Both the position numbers and the translations under genes were made by a program. A stretch of DNA of 64,000 nucleotides from contig JAQQWL010000015.1 of NCBI GenBank assembly GCA_038363925.1, positions 1,674,001-1,738,000 of the forward strand, read 5' to 3'. Positions 38,780-49,996 of this stretch are shown here, piece after piece. Each line of letters opens with the position of its first letter. The first letter of the stretch is position 1. The stretch is from Apiospora phragmitis. Lineage: Eukaryota > Ascomycota > Sordariomycetes > Amphisphaeriales > Apiosporaceae. The notes under the pieces are model-generated. The model saw only the letters and a program-made list of their open reading frames with translations. It searched no databases and was not told the origin of the DNA.

Positions 38780-41246
38780 ATGGCTTCCGAAGACGGTGCA
38801 CCGACATGCACTATACAAGTAGTCTCACCTTCTGTTGGTGTTCCTAGCGGGCGACTTTCTTTCTCCAAGCTGCCGGCATCCACCACCATCCAGCAGCTGA
38901 AGCAGAGAGTACGGGATGCTCTAGATGCGAAGCCGCCCGATGCGGCCCAGCGCCTCATCCACAGAGGTCGCCTATTAGCAAGAGACAACGAGACTCTGCT
39001 CGAGATATTTGGCGAAGAGACGGTAGGTTCGGTCCAATGGGCTGTCTGTGGTACACAGGCCAACGGGTTTAGAAAGAGCCAGAATGCTGACATGCCACCC
39101 GCCTTTCTAGCTTCGTTCTGGAGATCCTCAAGCGATCCATCTGGTACTACGCGATCTGTCTGATGGCCGTCCAACAAACAACCCGACACCGCCCGTCGCT
39201 GGTGCTCAACCTACTCTGTCGCAACCAACAAACCAGTCTGGAGCAGCACCACAACATCATATTCACACTCAGGCACAGCCGCAACATGCACACGTTCACC
39301 ACACGCATCAGTTTTTCCCTGGCGCTCAGCCCCAGGTTCGCCCAGCAGCGCCGTGGCCAAATCTTCCCTTTGGCATGATGGCTGCTCAGCCAGCAAATAT
39401 GCCCTTTGCATACAATCCTCAACAACCGCCCACCCCACAACAGATGGCTACTATGCAGCAGAGGCAATGGGCGACTACGTACAACACCCATATGCTTAAT
39501 GCGCATATGGAGAATCAACGGATCCAGGAGCTCATCAACCAGAACCAGAGGGAGCGCGCTGCTGCCGGTCTCAACGGTGCTCAGGATGTCAATAATGCTG
39601 CCGCAAATCCTCGCAGCTCGAGTGGAGTACACACGCCAGGGCGAACCGCTTCACCTCTCCAGCCAGACGGCACCCGGACTGTGGTACGTGAAGGCGTAGG
39701 GCCTAATGGGCAGCAGTGGCGCATCACGGTGAACGAGTCTATCACAAATCCGAATCTCCAGAGGAACCCAAGAACCGGCTCTCCGTTCTCGATGGCTGAC
39801 GTGCAAAACCTCTGGAGACCACCGTCCGGGGCGCCTCAACCGCGATCGGTCCCATATGGGCCTCAACTCGGCAGTGTTCCAGGCCCTGAAACTCAACGGG
39901 CTGCAGATGCTGGCCAGGCGGCGACCAGGGTCATTGCTGATGCCATGCGAAGAAACGCTAGTACCTCGTCCTTGGCCAGTCTCTCGTCACATACTCAGCC
40001 GATCGCCCCTGGAGTTACAACACCCTTGATTCCTTCACGATCTGCAAGTGCTGCTGGCACTCCGGACCCGGCCAGAGCTGCTGGCCGTAGTAATTTCAGC
40101 GTGCTAAATAATCCTGCCCAACCCCAAGGGACCTCCAACTCACCGGAGGTTTTCATCCTATCCTCGCCTGAAGGGCCCGGGGCACTTTTATTTAATGGAA
40201 ACCACGGGACGTATGTGACACCACAGCAGCCGCAGATTCCTTTCGTCAATCGTGCTTTCGCGCAGCAGTTGCCATTGCAACCAGTTCAGTTTCCCATCCT
40301 GGGGCCTCAACAATTCGCTCAAGCGCCTCAACGAGCCCCGATGGGAGGTATTTGGGCGCCGACACCAGCTGAGAATGCAGCCTTCCAGCTTCGGAACCAA
40401 CAACAGCAGCAACATCACCACCAACCGCACCATCCACAAGGACATGCTCCAGTGCAGGCACCGCCCCCGCATGGCTTACCGAATCCTCCCCAAATCCAGC
40501 TGCCCCCGGGTCATGGTGTCGGCCACCCGCACGCCAACGTTCAAATCCGAGCCATTGCTCTTGGACAAATCTGGCCACATATATGGATGATACTTAGACT
40601 TATTCTTTTCATCTGGTGGTTCACCTCACCAACATCTAGTTGGTCCCGGTGGTTCACTGTCATCACAATCGCTGTAACACTTTTCCTATTCAATGCAGGG
40701 CTACTCAATCCTCTTGCCGAGCAAGCCTGGGTCCCCATGCGCAGACATCTTGAGAATTTGATGCCTCTTGCAGATAATCATGGCCGCAACCCAGTCGCCA
40801 ACCCAGTCGCAAGACGTAGAAATGGCCGAGCCGAGAACGCTAACGGTGGGCAAGAACCAGACCCGGCTGATACGGCAGAACGACTGGTACAAGAAAGACG
40901 GGAAGCAAACGCCAACTGGTTCTTGAACCAGGTACGGAGGCTAGAGCGGGCTGGTATACTTTTCCTCGCTAGTATCGCACCAGGAGTTGCTGAGCGACAT
41001 ATCGCCAACGTAGAAGCCGAAGCCAGGGCAGAACGGCAGCGTCAAGAGGCGGCAGAAGCAGCTGCTGCCGAGGCAGCTCGAGCCGCCGAAGAGAACCAAG
41101 CATCAACGGAGACACAGGCCGGCCAAGACGGGGACAATGCTCCAGCCAGTGAAGAAGGCCGGGGCAATGAAGCAGGGCCCGAACAGCAAGAAGCAGGCAA
41201 CCCTAACAGGCCAGGGGTTGCTGAAGAGCCGCTGATTGCCATTTGA
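38780..41246 (+). CDS. USA1: Ubiquitin-like domain ER membrane protein (Usa1/HERP-like)
   Basis: Probably a scaffold of the Hrd1 ER-associated degradation complex. Exon 1 is 38780-39022 and exon 2 is 39111-41246, joined in phase 0 across an 88-nt intron (donor GTAGGT, CTGAC branch, acceptor TTCTAG), giving 792 residues. The first 105 residues form a ubiquitin-like domain (TIQQLKQRVRDAL, RLIHRGRLL, and AIHLVLRDLSDG just after the splice). A long Gln/Pro/Ala-rich disordered region follows, then two hydrophobic segments at about residues 574-590 and 595-613 separated by a short Ser/Trp turn. The tail is Ala/Glu-rich and helical. Layout and length match yeast Usa1 (838 residues) and the longer fungal HERP relatives. 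The gene name rests on architecture, since sequence conservation outside the UBL is weak. Intact. Confidence 0.82.
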
Positions 41247-42608
41247 TTCGTACTTGAGGCATATTGAGAGATTCGTCTCCTCATGCTCAACTTAGACTAG
41301 TGGGCGTAAATCACCATGCATAGTTTATTTTTATTTCCATTTTCACGGAAGGCCGTCTGTAAGGAACGAAGGAGCCTTCACTCAGCGGAGCGTAGATACA
41401 TTCTCGCGATACTACAAGAGCGCTACGGCGCTATTGCCTGTTTTTTGGTTGGAGGTACGATAGCACGAGTTCGACGAGAACCAAGAAAAGACTTTTATTT
41501 CTCAGCGGCTCATAGAGTCCGAACACCGTACAACGAAATTGCCTCGAAATAATATGATTTGCATGTGGATGTCGTTATTCTTTCAAGAGGCTTGGCTGCA
41601 GGACTGGCACCCTCGGGTTCTGCACAAAGGTTGAGTTCCTTGATTCTCTGCCGGCTGCCAGTTTCTCTCGATTTCTCCCACCATATTCTGCATCTCCTTT
41701 GATTCCGGTTCGTGTCGAGGTAGTCACAGAAAACGGTGGTCGGAACGTCCAGCGAGAGCCCCCATCCCCTTTCCCCTCCCCAACGAAGGGAATTCTAGAA
41801 TGGGGAAGAAGAACCAACAGAAACAATCACGTATTGTTCGAATTGTGGTTCAACCTTACAAAAGGAGACACGCCGGGAAAACTAAACAAAGCCTGCGTAC
41901 GGTTCGATTTGATTCTTCCTCTCTTTCAACACCAAAGACAATCTCATTGTGAAACTGAATGGGGTGGCCTTCTTTCTGCATATACAAACAATAACATCAA
42001 CAACGATGTCTTTCTGTCACGAACATGGCGATTCTTCATATGGTGGATACATTCTACGTCAAATGGTGGCGTACTGTTGCCGTCAAACGCTCGAAAGCTG
42101 TACAGCTTGATGTTGCAACTTCTGGTCATTTCCAGCTTTTTTTTCAGCCGTTCTTTGATGTTGACGCATGTCTTGAACACCAGTTTTGAAGATAACTGAG
42201 TCTGGTTTGTTGGTTACGATTATAAGAGGGAGCTGTACCATAATTCCAAGGCAAAACAGATCTCGGTTGCCTGGCCATCTTGGGGTTTTCCCGCTTGCTC
42301 ATCGACGCGGTGATGATAAGGCAGAGAGGAACGAAACCATACTGACGGATAATATCAGTGTCATAATATTCAGGGACAGCTAACAGTCTTCAGGAGCCTT
42401 GCGTTCACGCGCAAACAGTATATATTCAACGCAGCTCACCCGTCAACAGATCTGTTGTTGCCAGTACCACCTCTCTCATAACAGACTTACTCTCTTCCTA
42501 CAGGAAACAAATTCGTCGAGTTTACCACCCCGAACACTCAGATCTAACCTCTGCCCATCAACCTATTTGCTCCATCAATCACCGCAGCTGGGCCCGCACT
42601 TCGCCGTC
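41247..42608. other. Intergenic, USA1-like to Cys/acidic protein
   Basis: About 1.36 kb with no supported gene. Short open frames near 41699-42199 overlap frames on both strands and lack features. The region from about 42400 is pyrimidine-rich and is the likely leader of the next gene; its frame is open upstream of the ATG at 42609 but unlike the protein. Confidence 0.5.
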
Positions 42609-43514
42609 ATGTGTAAACAGTACGTATACCTCAGTATCTGCCTCGAGCACGACTGCGACTCCATCGTCAGGAAGAAGGGCCGCAACACGTACTGCCGGGC
42701 CGTCCGCCACGGCACCCGTCGCCTGGCCTCCTGCGTCGGCGGGCTCGAGTACGTCATCACGTCCCGGCATCGCGGCACCCTCGTCTGCGACGAGTGCAAG
42801 CAGCTCAGGGTCCTGCGCACGCTCTATCTATCGGCACTGGCATTAACAGCAGCCGCCGAAAAGGACAAGGGGAAGAAGGGGGGAAGCGTACCCACCGCCG
42901 GAAGAGGAGACGAAGGGTTGTTGAGTGATGATGGGTCTTCTTATTGGGAGACAGTTGAGGATGATGAAGAAAGCACGGGATCGCTGCACTTCTTCGCGAA
43001 TGAGAAAGAGAAGGCCGAGAAGCTGGCTGCGGCGTACGATTTCGACCTCGCACTGCGACAGGAGATCGCCGCGCTGGATGATGATGAAGAGGATCTCCAC
43101 GCCGAGAGCCAGGGGGAAGAAGAGGATTATCTATCCGTCGAGGACCCCGAGTCCGCCAGACACAACGGACGGACTCCGCCGCTACCGGACTACTATGGTT
43201 TCGATGCAGTCGATGTAAAGGAGGAGAAGATATGCCCTCGACCGCAACCGCAATATGCTGCTGCCCAGGAAAAGTATTGCCAGGGGACGAAGAGGCAGCT
43301 GAAGAACGATGATGTTTACGACTCGGATACTACTGGCCCCGTCGTGATGACACCGTCGGAGTCGGAATACGAGGGCGAAGTGGAGATCAATAACGACCTG
43401 CACTTCGAACCGCGACACGACTTCTTGCACAGGAACTGTGTCGTCCGCGTTGACGGGGCCCGATGTCCCGGTCATGGCCACGAATCTGAAGCGGGGTGTT
43501 TTGCCGGAAGCTGA
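42609..43514 (+). CDS. Uncharacterised Cys-rich N-terminus, acidic tail protein
   Basis: I do not recognise a named family. The first ~65 residues are rich in Cys and His (C2, C11, H14, C16, C29, H34, C42, H54, C60, C63) and end in a CDEC pair, which suggests a small zinc-binding fold. The rest of the 301 residues is dominated by Asp/Glu runs and looks disordered. The Met at 42609 is chosen because the Cys-rich block begins there; upstream residues in the same frame look like leader. The C-terminus is uncertain: from about 43438 another frame stays open to 43731 and is also strongly acidic (ERSLSSDEDDFPGDWDDEEE), ending in a basic KRRRTC. The last ~30 residues of the chosen frame look less like protein than that alternative. 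An unrecognised intron or a one-base break near 43430-43480 would join them. Confidence 0.6.
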   Translation: MCKQYVYLSICLEHDCDSIVRKKGRNTYCRAVRHGTRRLASCVGGLEYVITSRHRGTLVCDECKQLRVLRTLYLSALALTAAAEKDKGKKGGSVPTAGRGDEGLLSDDGSSYWETVEDDEESTGSLHFFANEKEKAEKLAAAYDFDLALRQEIAALDDDEEDLHAESQGEEEDYLSVEDPESARHNGRTPPLPDYYGFDAVDVKEEKICPRPQPQYAAAQEKYCQGTKRQLKNDDVYDSDTTGPVVMTPSESEYEGEVEINNDLHFEPRHDFLHRNCVVRVDGARCPGHGHESEAGCFAGS

Positions 43515-43731
43515 GCCTCTGGCAACTGACGAAAGGAGCTTAAGCAGCGACGAAGACGACTTCCCCGGCGACTGGGATGATGAGGAGGAGGCCGAGGACA
43601 AGAAGAAAGAGGGCAAGAGCCCCGGATATGAGAAAGATAACGATGGTGGTTGTCAAAAGAAGACACGGACACCACCTAGTTTTTCTGGGTTTGTGTTTGC
43701 GCATGGAGGCAAGAGGCGTCGGACTTGCTGA

Positions 43732-44522
43732 GAGGTCGTTTCGTCGAAAGCGTATGAATCAATGTGCCGAACGATATCTCGTCCTGACGTGGCGAGTCAT
43801 GATTTCTTGTACTTGCTTCATTGCCAGCTTTTGGTTTCCTTTCCTGCAAAGATGCATGGATCATAGGAAAGGGCACATTGTCACCATTTATTTGTCATAT
43901 GCTGTTGGGCTCCAGAGGGATACTGGCACTATGACGATGGTGGACATACAGTTTGTTTCTCGTCGTTTTGATGCTTACCCCTGAATGCATATGGTCCGAA
44001 CACCAGACGACATGACTTGACTTGACGTATACCGCGCTTGAAGACGAGACGAACGAACATAAGGAACTGAGTTCTGTCCAGATGAACAGAATGGCCGAGC
44101 TAGCGTTATCAATAACTCAATCTGTACAAGTATTGTCCTGATAATAGCACGTACTTGATCACACAGGAACTGTTGAGTGTCTGTAACAATTTCTCATTAT
44201 TTCTGGGAGCAATAAATATGTACTGCTCAACTTCCTACCATTAAAGGTCGTGGGTGCAGCTTTCGAAGCCACTTTGCTTTTTCCACGTAGAACGCCATAA
44301 TGCAAAAATGCAGGGCATAGTAAAATAATTACCCAAAAGCCGCCCTCTCCCCTTTCCCGGAACGCCAGCCCTCTACCACGGGGTGTCCAGGATAATCAAC
44401 CCAGCCGCCGCTTCTCCAAGTAAATGATATATATATATATAGTTATATACTTTGTTGAAAGAATATACTCCCCGAAATCTTTTGGGGGACATTGGCCCGC
44501 GCCTGGAACGCCCGCCCGACTT
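43732..44522. other. Intergenic, convergent 3' ends
   Basis: About 0.8 kb between convergent genes, AT-rich, with an AT dinucleotide run at about 44427-44441. No gene is seen. Confidence 0.5.
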
Positions 44523-46061
44523 TTATTTCACCACGAAGATGCAAGCCCCCAGCACGCTGAGCGCCATCGCCGACGTGATGAAACCCGCGGCGACCTGGTC
44601 CTGCGTCGTGATGGGCTTGAGCGTGAACACCTTGTCCTTGACGGGCGTGCCCGCGTTGGGGTCGCCCTTGGAGGTGCCGCCCGTGTCGGCCGTGACGGCG
44701 GCCCGGGTCGTCTTCTTGACCAGCGTGTACTGCATCACCTGCAGCGCGCTCATCTGCTCGCCCACGCCCACAGAGCCGTCAAAGGCCGCCTTTTTGGCCC
44801 ACTGGAACCCGCACGCCGTGCCGGCGACGCCCTTGAACTCGGCCGCGGGGGGCGTCCCGGAGCACTGCTGCGCCGCCGCCGCCGCGGAAGACTTGAGTAA
44901 GGGCGCCACCTGGTCGAAGGTGAAGGGGGCCATCTGGATGGTGCCCGCGAGGTAGCGCGCGAGGTAGCCCTTGAAGGAGCGCTGGTCGAAGTCGCACAGG
45001 TTGTTCTCCTCGCAGGGGCGCTCCACAATAATGCCGTCGAGGAAGTGGAACTTCTCGGTGTGGTCGAGGAAGCCCTGGACGCGCGGCTTCCACTTGTTGT
45101 TGGCGTTGTCGCCGCCGCCCGTGTGGTTGTACATGACGGCCGCGCCGTGCGCGAAGATGCCGAGGTTGTACGTCCACTCGGCCTTGTCGATCTGCTTGCA
45201 GCCGTCGTCGGTGCTGGCGCCGTCGAACACCTGGAACTCGGGCGAGATCAGGTCCGTCTGCTCCATCCAGTCGTAGATCTTGTCCGCCCAGTCGGCGTAG
45301 GTCTGGTTGCCGGTGAAGCGGGCCAGTCTTGCGGCGATGTTGAAGAAGCAGCCGTTGGAGATGGAGTTCTTCGCGAGGAAAATGTCAGTGTCCCGTTCCG
45401 TACATAACCGGACCAGAAAATCCCGTAACCCTTGGGCTGGCTTACCTTGTAGTTGAAACCGTTGTTGAAGGTGAAGATCTGCCACCGCAGCCCACCACCA
45501 CACGTTTTCTCATCCCACCGTCCGACGTACTCGTTGAACACAGCCTGCGCCAGCCCGAGCCACTGCGGTTGGTCGGGTGGCGGGTCGGGGTACTTGTTCT
45601 CTGCCGCGGACATGGCGGCCATAGCCCAGAAACCCTGGTCGTCGTTTCCCTCGGTCCTCGTCTGGTTGGTCGGCATGAAGTCCCGGTCGTCGCCGGCCTG
45701 GTGCAGCAGTGCCTGTGTCGTCACCTCGTTGTACGTCGTGTCCCCCGTGTAGAACCAGTAGTCCACCATGGTGCCGAACATGGCCCCCGCCTCCCACCAG
45801 AAGTAGGGGTCCGGCAGGTTGCCGGGCACATCGCCGGTGTTGTTTCCAGTGTAGTACTTTAATAAACCAAACGCTATCGTACTGGCTGCCGACTTGATCG
45901 AGCCTTTTCGCGATTAGTTAGCCCCAGTTCGTCCGACCTATAAACACAAGGCCAAGCCAGTATTGTTTTAACGTACCATCACTGTTGAAGTCTACTTGAA
46001 TAGCATGTGATACACCCGCTAGCAGGCCCAGGGTGCCCGCCACAGGAAGGGATAATCTCAT
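44523..46061 (-). CDS. GPI-anchored GH76 protein (Dfg5/Dcw1 family)
   Basis: A putative endo-alpha-1,6-mannanase or transglycosidase that links GPI proteins into the cell wall. Exons: 46061-45977, 45903-45446 and 45368-44523, total 462 residues, in frame across introns with donors GTACGT and GTAAGC. Intron 1 has a CTAAC branch. Residues 1-20 are a signal peptide ([16 protein letters not shown]). Family blocks are [12 protein letters not shown], the catalytic Asp pair in NDDQGFW (Asp116-Asp117), [19 protein letters not shown] across the second splice, and [17 protein letters not shown]. The C-terminus has a Thr/Gly/Lys-rich spacer and a hydrophobic tail ([20 protein letters not shown]) typical of GPI attachment. 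Length and motifs are normal. Third codon positions are very GC-rich. Which of the two yeast paralogues it corresponds to cannot be decided. Confidence 0.94.
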
Positions 46062-47806
46062 ACTGAGATTGGAATATACAATAACGAATGAAGATGTGAA
46101 TGACGCAAGAAGTCGTCCGGGTCAACCGGTGTAGGGCCGGCCGTTACTGAAAAAGAGAGAAAGGAAATGTATCGTTGATTTAGACGTCCAGCATGTCTTG
46201 CGGCGGTCTTGTCGCTGTTGGCTCTCGGCAAATAAGCTCTTTCTTGACTTGCAATTCCCACACAACCCCCAAACAATCCTGTTGTATCGACAAAAACAAA
46301 CTATGGTCGCCGGGACACGTGGGATCCGAAGACGACAGGAACGAAAACGATTCAAATGAGGACTCAGCCTGGAGTGTCACGCAAGTCAAATTAACAAAAG
46401 TGAATGGAAGGGCAACGATGTAGTGTTGCTTGACGGTCCAAGAATAGAAGATAGGAAACGAAATGAAAAAAGCTTCGATCTAGAAGCGCCCGCCAAGTGA
46501 AGGTGAGAGAGAGGAGAAGAGGAAAGATGAAGAAGAAACAATGGATAAACGAAGGACAGAGAATACTTGGAGAGTTGGATACCGATACACAGGGTCTGGA
46601 ACACCAGACGTGGAGAGCAAGCTGGTGCCTTTCCCGGGGACATGGAGCAACACCACGACACATCAGATGCAGGTAAGCAACCATGAGATCGACCAAACAC
46701 GGTCATAGCCTGGTCTGCTGGCTGCCCGTTACAAGCCAGAACTGGGTGTGGCCTGGGTCCTGACCCGGGAAAGCCTTGCACGACTTCCCACCACGAGTGC
46801 TACGCTGGCCAAACGCATTGCGCAAGCCTGCGTACATAAGATCATTTGGCGTGGCGTTACGAGCACCGAGGCCGCGAACGTGAGAGGCAGTTGGGAAAGA
46901 GGTGTGTGTGTGTGCGAGTGTAAGCTGGCCAGGACTGAAACGGTTCGAGTAGGATCTTGGCGGAGTTTCGTCTCAATCAATGCGGATATCCGCTCCCCAT
47001 CGAGACGGAACCCCTGCCGCTAGAGCACCTGTCAAACAAACTAGCCCCAGGGAACTTCAGGAACCGATGGACGATCTGTGGGAGGGAAGAAAAACCAGTT
47101 CCAGTGTTTTCAGTAATGAGATAAGCTCATGAACCAAGTCCCATAACAAATCATTGCTATTTCGAGCCATTGGATGTTTGGGATGGGGTCAATCACTTGC
47201 GCATCTTTTGGTATTCACACATATGTACGGAGTATATCATCATCGTTCCCCTCTCTGTCCTTGGCAAAAAGAAACAAAAGGTCCAACCAAGCACGTCGTT
47301 CTTCAACGGTCCGTCCAGCGGCCCCTGTCACGATCCACGAATGAGGCGCTGTTAGCAGGAAGCTGGCGTTGCCGGTTCGAGAGCTGACCCCATGTCGTTA
47401 GCGTGTCAGAGCTTGTTCTATTGTACGTGTATTTCAACGAAGGATCAACGCCCAAGGACGAGGACGAGGACGAGAACGAGGACGAGCAAAGACAAGAAAA
47501 CTGCCATCGCTACCTAACAAACGGAACCCTGCCGATCTGCCGACTTCCCGAATGAACCCAACACTTGGCTCAACGTCTGGGCGGCTTGAGTTGATTCAAG
47601 TGGTATGTGCATCGCTTGTAGGGTAGGTAAGGTAGAATGTAAGATAGGGCTTGAGCCACTGTCAATTAAGTACAACTAAGCCCGCCAGCTCTGTGGCGCG
47701 GGTCTAGCTGAGTAGATAGAAGGGTATCATGACATAACAATTTCGTGAAGTTTTCTTTGTTCGGAGAACTGCTATATTGGCAGTTGTGTTGCCTCCCGGC
47801 TTTGGT
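46062..47806. other. Intergenic, GH76 promoter to NAP gene 3' end
   Basis: About 1.7 kb. It holds the GH76 promoter side and the NAP 3' UTR. An imperfect (GGACGA)n repeat lies at 47456-47486, outside any supported frame. No other gene or RNA is supported. Confidence 0.5.
47456..47486 (+). repeat. Imperfect (GGACGA)n hexamer repeat
   Basis: About five copies of GGACGA with one changed unit. It would encode Asp/Glu/Arg if translated, but lies in short frames with no other coding signal. Confidence 0.75.
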
Positions 47807-48942
47807 TTAAGCCTTTCGCTTCTTAGCGGGAGGCTCCTTGCCGCCTTTGGCTTCCTCCTCCTCTTCCTCTTCGTCCTCGTCGTCCTCATCCATGCCATCC
47901 TCGAAGTCAATGTCACTCATGTCGCCCGTCTCTTGGGCCGATGCTGCGCAATCTGTGTTAGCCGGTAGCCCTTGATTTCGAGCACATATTAGAATCGCAC
48001 TCACTGAAGTACTTGATGGCGCTGGGCCAGAGGTCCTCGCTGATGGCAATGGCGAGCTCGTCGCCATCCGGGAAGATCTCCAGACCGTAGGGGTCATCAT
48101 CCTCGTCCTCATCCTCGTCTTCCTCGTCGTCCTCGTCATCGGGCACGGCCTTGCCCTCGGCGCGGAGGCGGCGGTTCTCCCGGTCTTTCGCCGTCGCGGC
48201 CCGGCTCTCCTCCTCGGAGATGGGGAAGCCGCGGAATCCGAACCAGCCGAAGAAGCTGACGCCGCCCATGCTGACCGTCTCGATCTTCTTCTTGAGCTCC
48301 TTCTGCGCGGGCGTGTAGTCCTTGGCCTTGGTGATGGGCGCGGCACCAGGGCCGCGCTTCTTGTCCTCCTCCCAGACCTTGACGACGAGGTCCAGCAGGC
48401 CCTGGGTGAGGTCCTTGCCGGGCTTCTTCCACCGGATGGGCACGGGCTCGCTCACGAGGCCCGTCCAGCCGCTCTTGGCGCGGCGGTGCCATAACTTCTT
48501 CTCCAGGACGGCGTCCTCGAAGTACTCGTTCTCGTTGAACTCGAGCCGGATGGCGATACTGCGCGGGTCGCCCTTGCCGCCGTTGTCGATCTCGAAGTGC
48601 GAGACGGTCAGGTTCTTGAGCGACGACAGCAGCACGGCCGAGTCGCTGGGCTGGATGTACTGGTCCACGTCCGGCGGGGCCTGCTCGAGCACGAGGGGCC
48701 AGAAGCCGGGCAGCTCGGACAGGATCTTCTCCCGCTTCTCATACAGTGGCTTGTTCAGAGCGACTTGGTGGCGGACTATACACAAAGTCAATATGAGGGC
48801 TCAAAGGGCGAAAGAAAGAAAAAGATTGATCGGGGCGGGATGGCGTACTGATTTCGACCTCATTCTCCTCAAACTCCTTCTCGAGATCGCTCAATTGCTC
48901 GTAGCTGACCTTCAAGGTCTCTTCTGATATATTGGCCGCCAT
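47807..48942 (-). CDS. NAP-family histone chaperone (SET/Vps75-like)
   Basis: Binds histones and helps nucleosome assembly; SET/Vps75 members also partner acetyltransferases. Exons: 48942-48849, 48775-48005 and 47943-47807, total 333 residues, with introns of 73 and 61 nt. The N-terminal helix (ISEETLKVSYEQLSDLEKEFEE) begins the long dimerisation helix. The earmuff domain shows LPGFWPLVLEQAP, LKNLTVSHFE, SIAIRLEFNENEYFED and SFFGWFGFRG, as in SET rather than Nap1. Acidic tracts follow (PDDEDDEEDEDEDEDDDPYG and EDEEEEEEEAKGG) and the protein ends PPAKKRKA, a likely nuclear localisation signal. At the second intron two acceptors nine bases apart (exon start 47943 or 47952) both keep frame and change a few residues near ASAQETGDM. 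Confidence 0.9.
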
Positions 48943-49996
48943 TGCTGCACGCTATCAATTGATCTCTGTAACTTTTTAAGTTAGATGAACGAAAATCTCC
49001 TTGGACTATGCGACTAGATAAAAAAATCTTATTCAGAAGTCAAAATAAGTTTTTGGTGAGGGACCACAATGACAGGGTGGCTACAAAGGGTGTGTTTAAG
49101 TACGTCCAGTGAAAAGATATCAGAGGTTGGTGTCATTGATCGACCTATTGGAACTTTTTTTCTTCACAGGGATTCGGACCTGGGCCTGCTGCTGTAATTG
49201 GCCACTAAGCTTCTGCAAGGTCCCCTATGAGCTCACTGCCACCTGAGCAGGATCCGCTAAGATACCTAAATCTGGGGTTTATGGTACTGTAGACGTGGGA
49301 CCGCCCTCATCGCAAGACAACTCAGATTGAACTCCCTCAAGTAGCCAAAAGCCTTTATATGCCTCACCAGTAAAAGATAAGCAGGTAACTCTGCTACAAA
49401 TATTGGACAGCTTATCTGAGTGTATAATCCTTACCGTAGGATCATTGCCAGGAAATAGCTATTAGGTGTTGGTGAATTGCAGTGACATGTCGATTGACGT
49501 CTCACCGCAGTTGACAAACATGAGGTATGAGATCATACATGGGAACCATGCCAGGAATGTCAATCACTCATGAACGAAGACGAGAATCCAAGCTTCACAG
49601 CAGCATTGCCGCTGTAGAAGATATAGAGAGCTAACTTCTTGCTAATGGACAGCCGATCTCGCGAGATTCGAAGGTGACCGGCCGTCTTTTGCTTTTCCCC
49701 ATTGTTAAGTAGCCTGGTGCAGCATATATGTAAGTAGGTAATGTCCCAAATTGCTTAACACAAACTCAAGTGAAGATAATATGAAATGTATTCTCAGCAA
49801 GCCTCTTCTATATGTGATGCAGTATTTCTACATCCTGGCCCCTTGTAGAGCCCACCGAATTTTGAACACATCTAGATCTGGTCTTGGCGCCAAATCGAAC
49901 ACCCGAAATGCTGCCTCCTTTTCGATGCAGTTTTCCCGTCATGCTTGCCGTGAAGGATGTATAGACCCGTAATTGATGGAGGGACGATCAAAGTAC
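48943..49996. other. Intergenic, NAP promoter to IF-3 3' end
   Basis: About 1.05 kb with no supported gene. A stretch near 49165-49245 (minus strand) contains a T-loop-like GGTCCGAATCCC but no complete cloverleaf, so it is not called as a tRNA. Confidence 0.5.

Noticed and set aside
44750..45177. Antisense or shifted Arg-rich frames over the GH76 gene
   Set aside because: Shadows of a strongly GC-biased gene with clear family motifs in the called frame.
47807..48346. A separate Arg/Ser/Thr-rich minus-strand protein of 179 codons
   Set aside because: Only its last ~45 codons are real, as NAP exon 3; the upstream part is a wrong-frame reading of NAP exon 2.
49165..49250. tRNA-like element on the minus strand (GGTCCGAATCCC near a GAGCTCATAGG word)
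   Set aside because: The T-arm pairing is poor, no acceptor stem or anticodon arm can be folded, and no T-run terminator follows on that strand.
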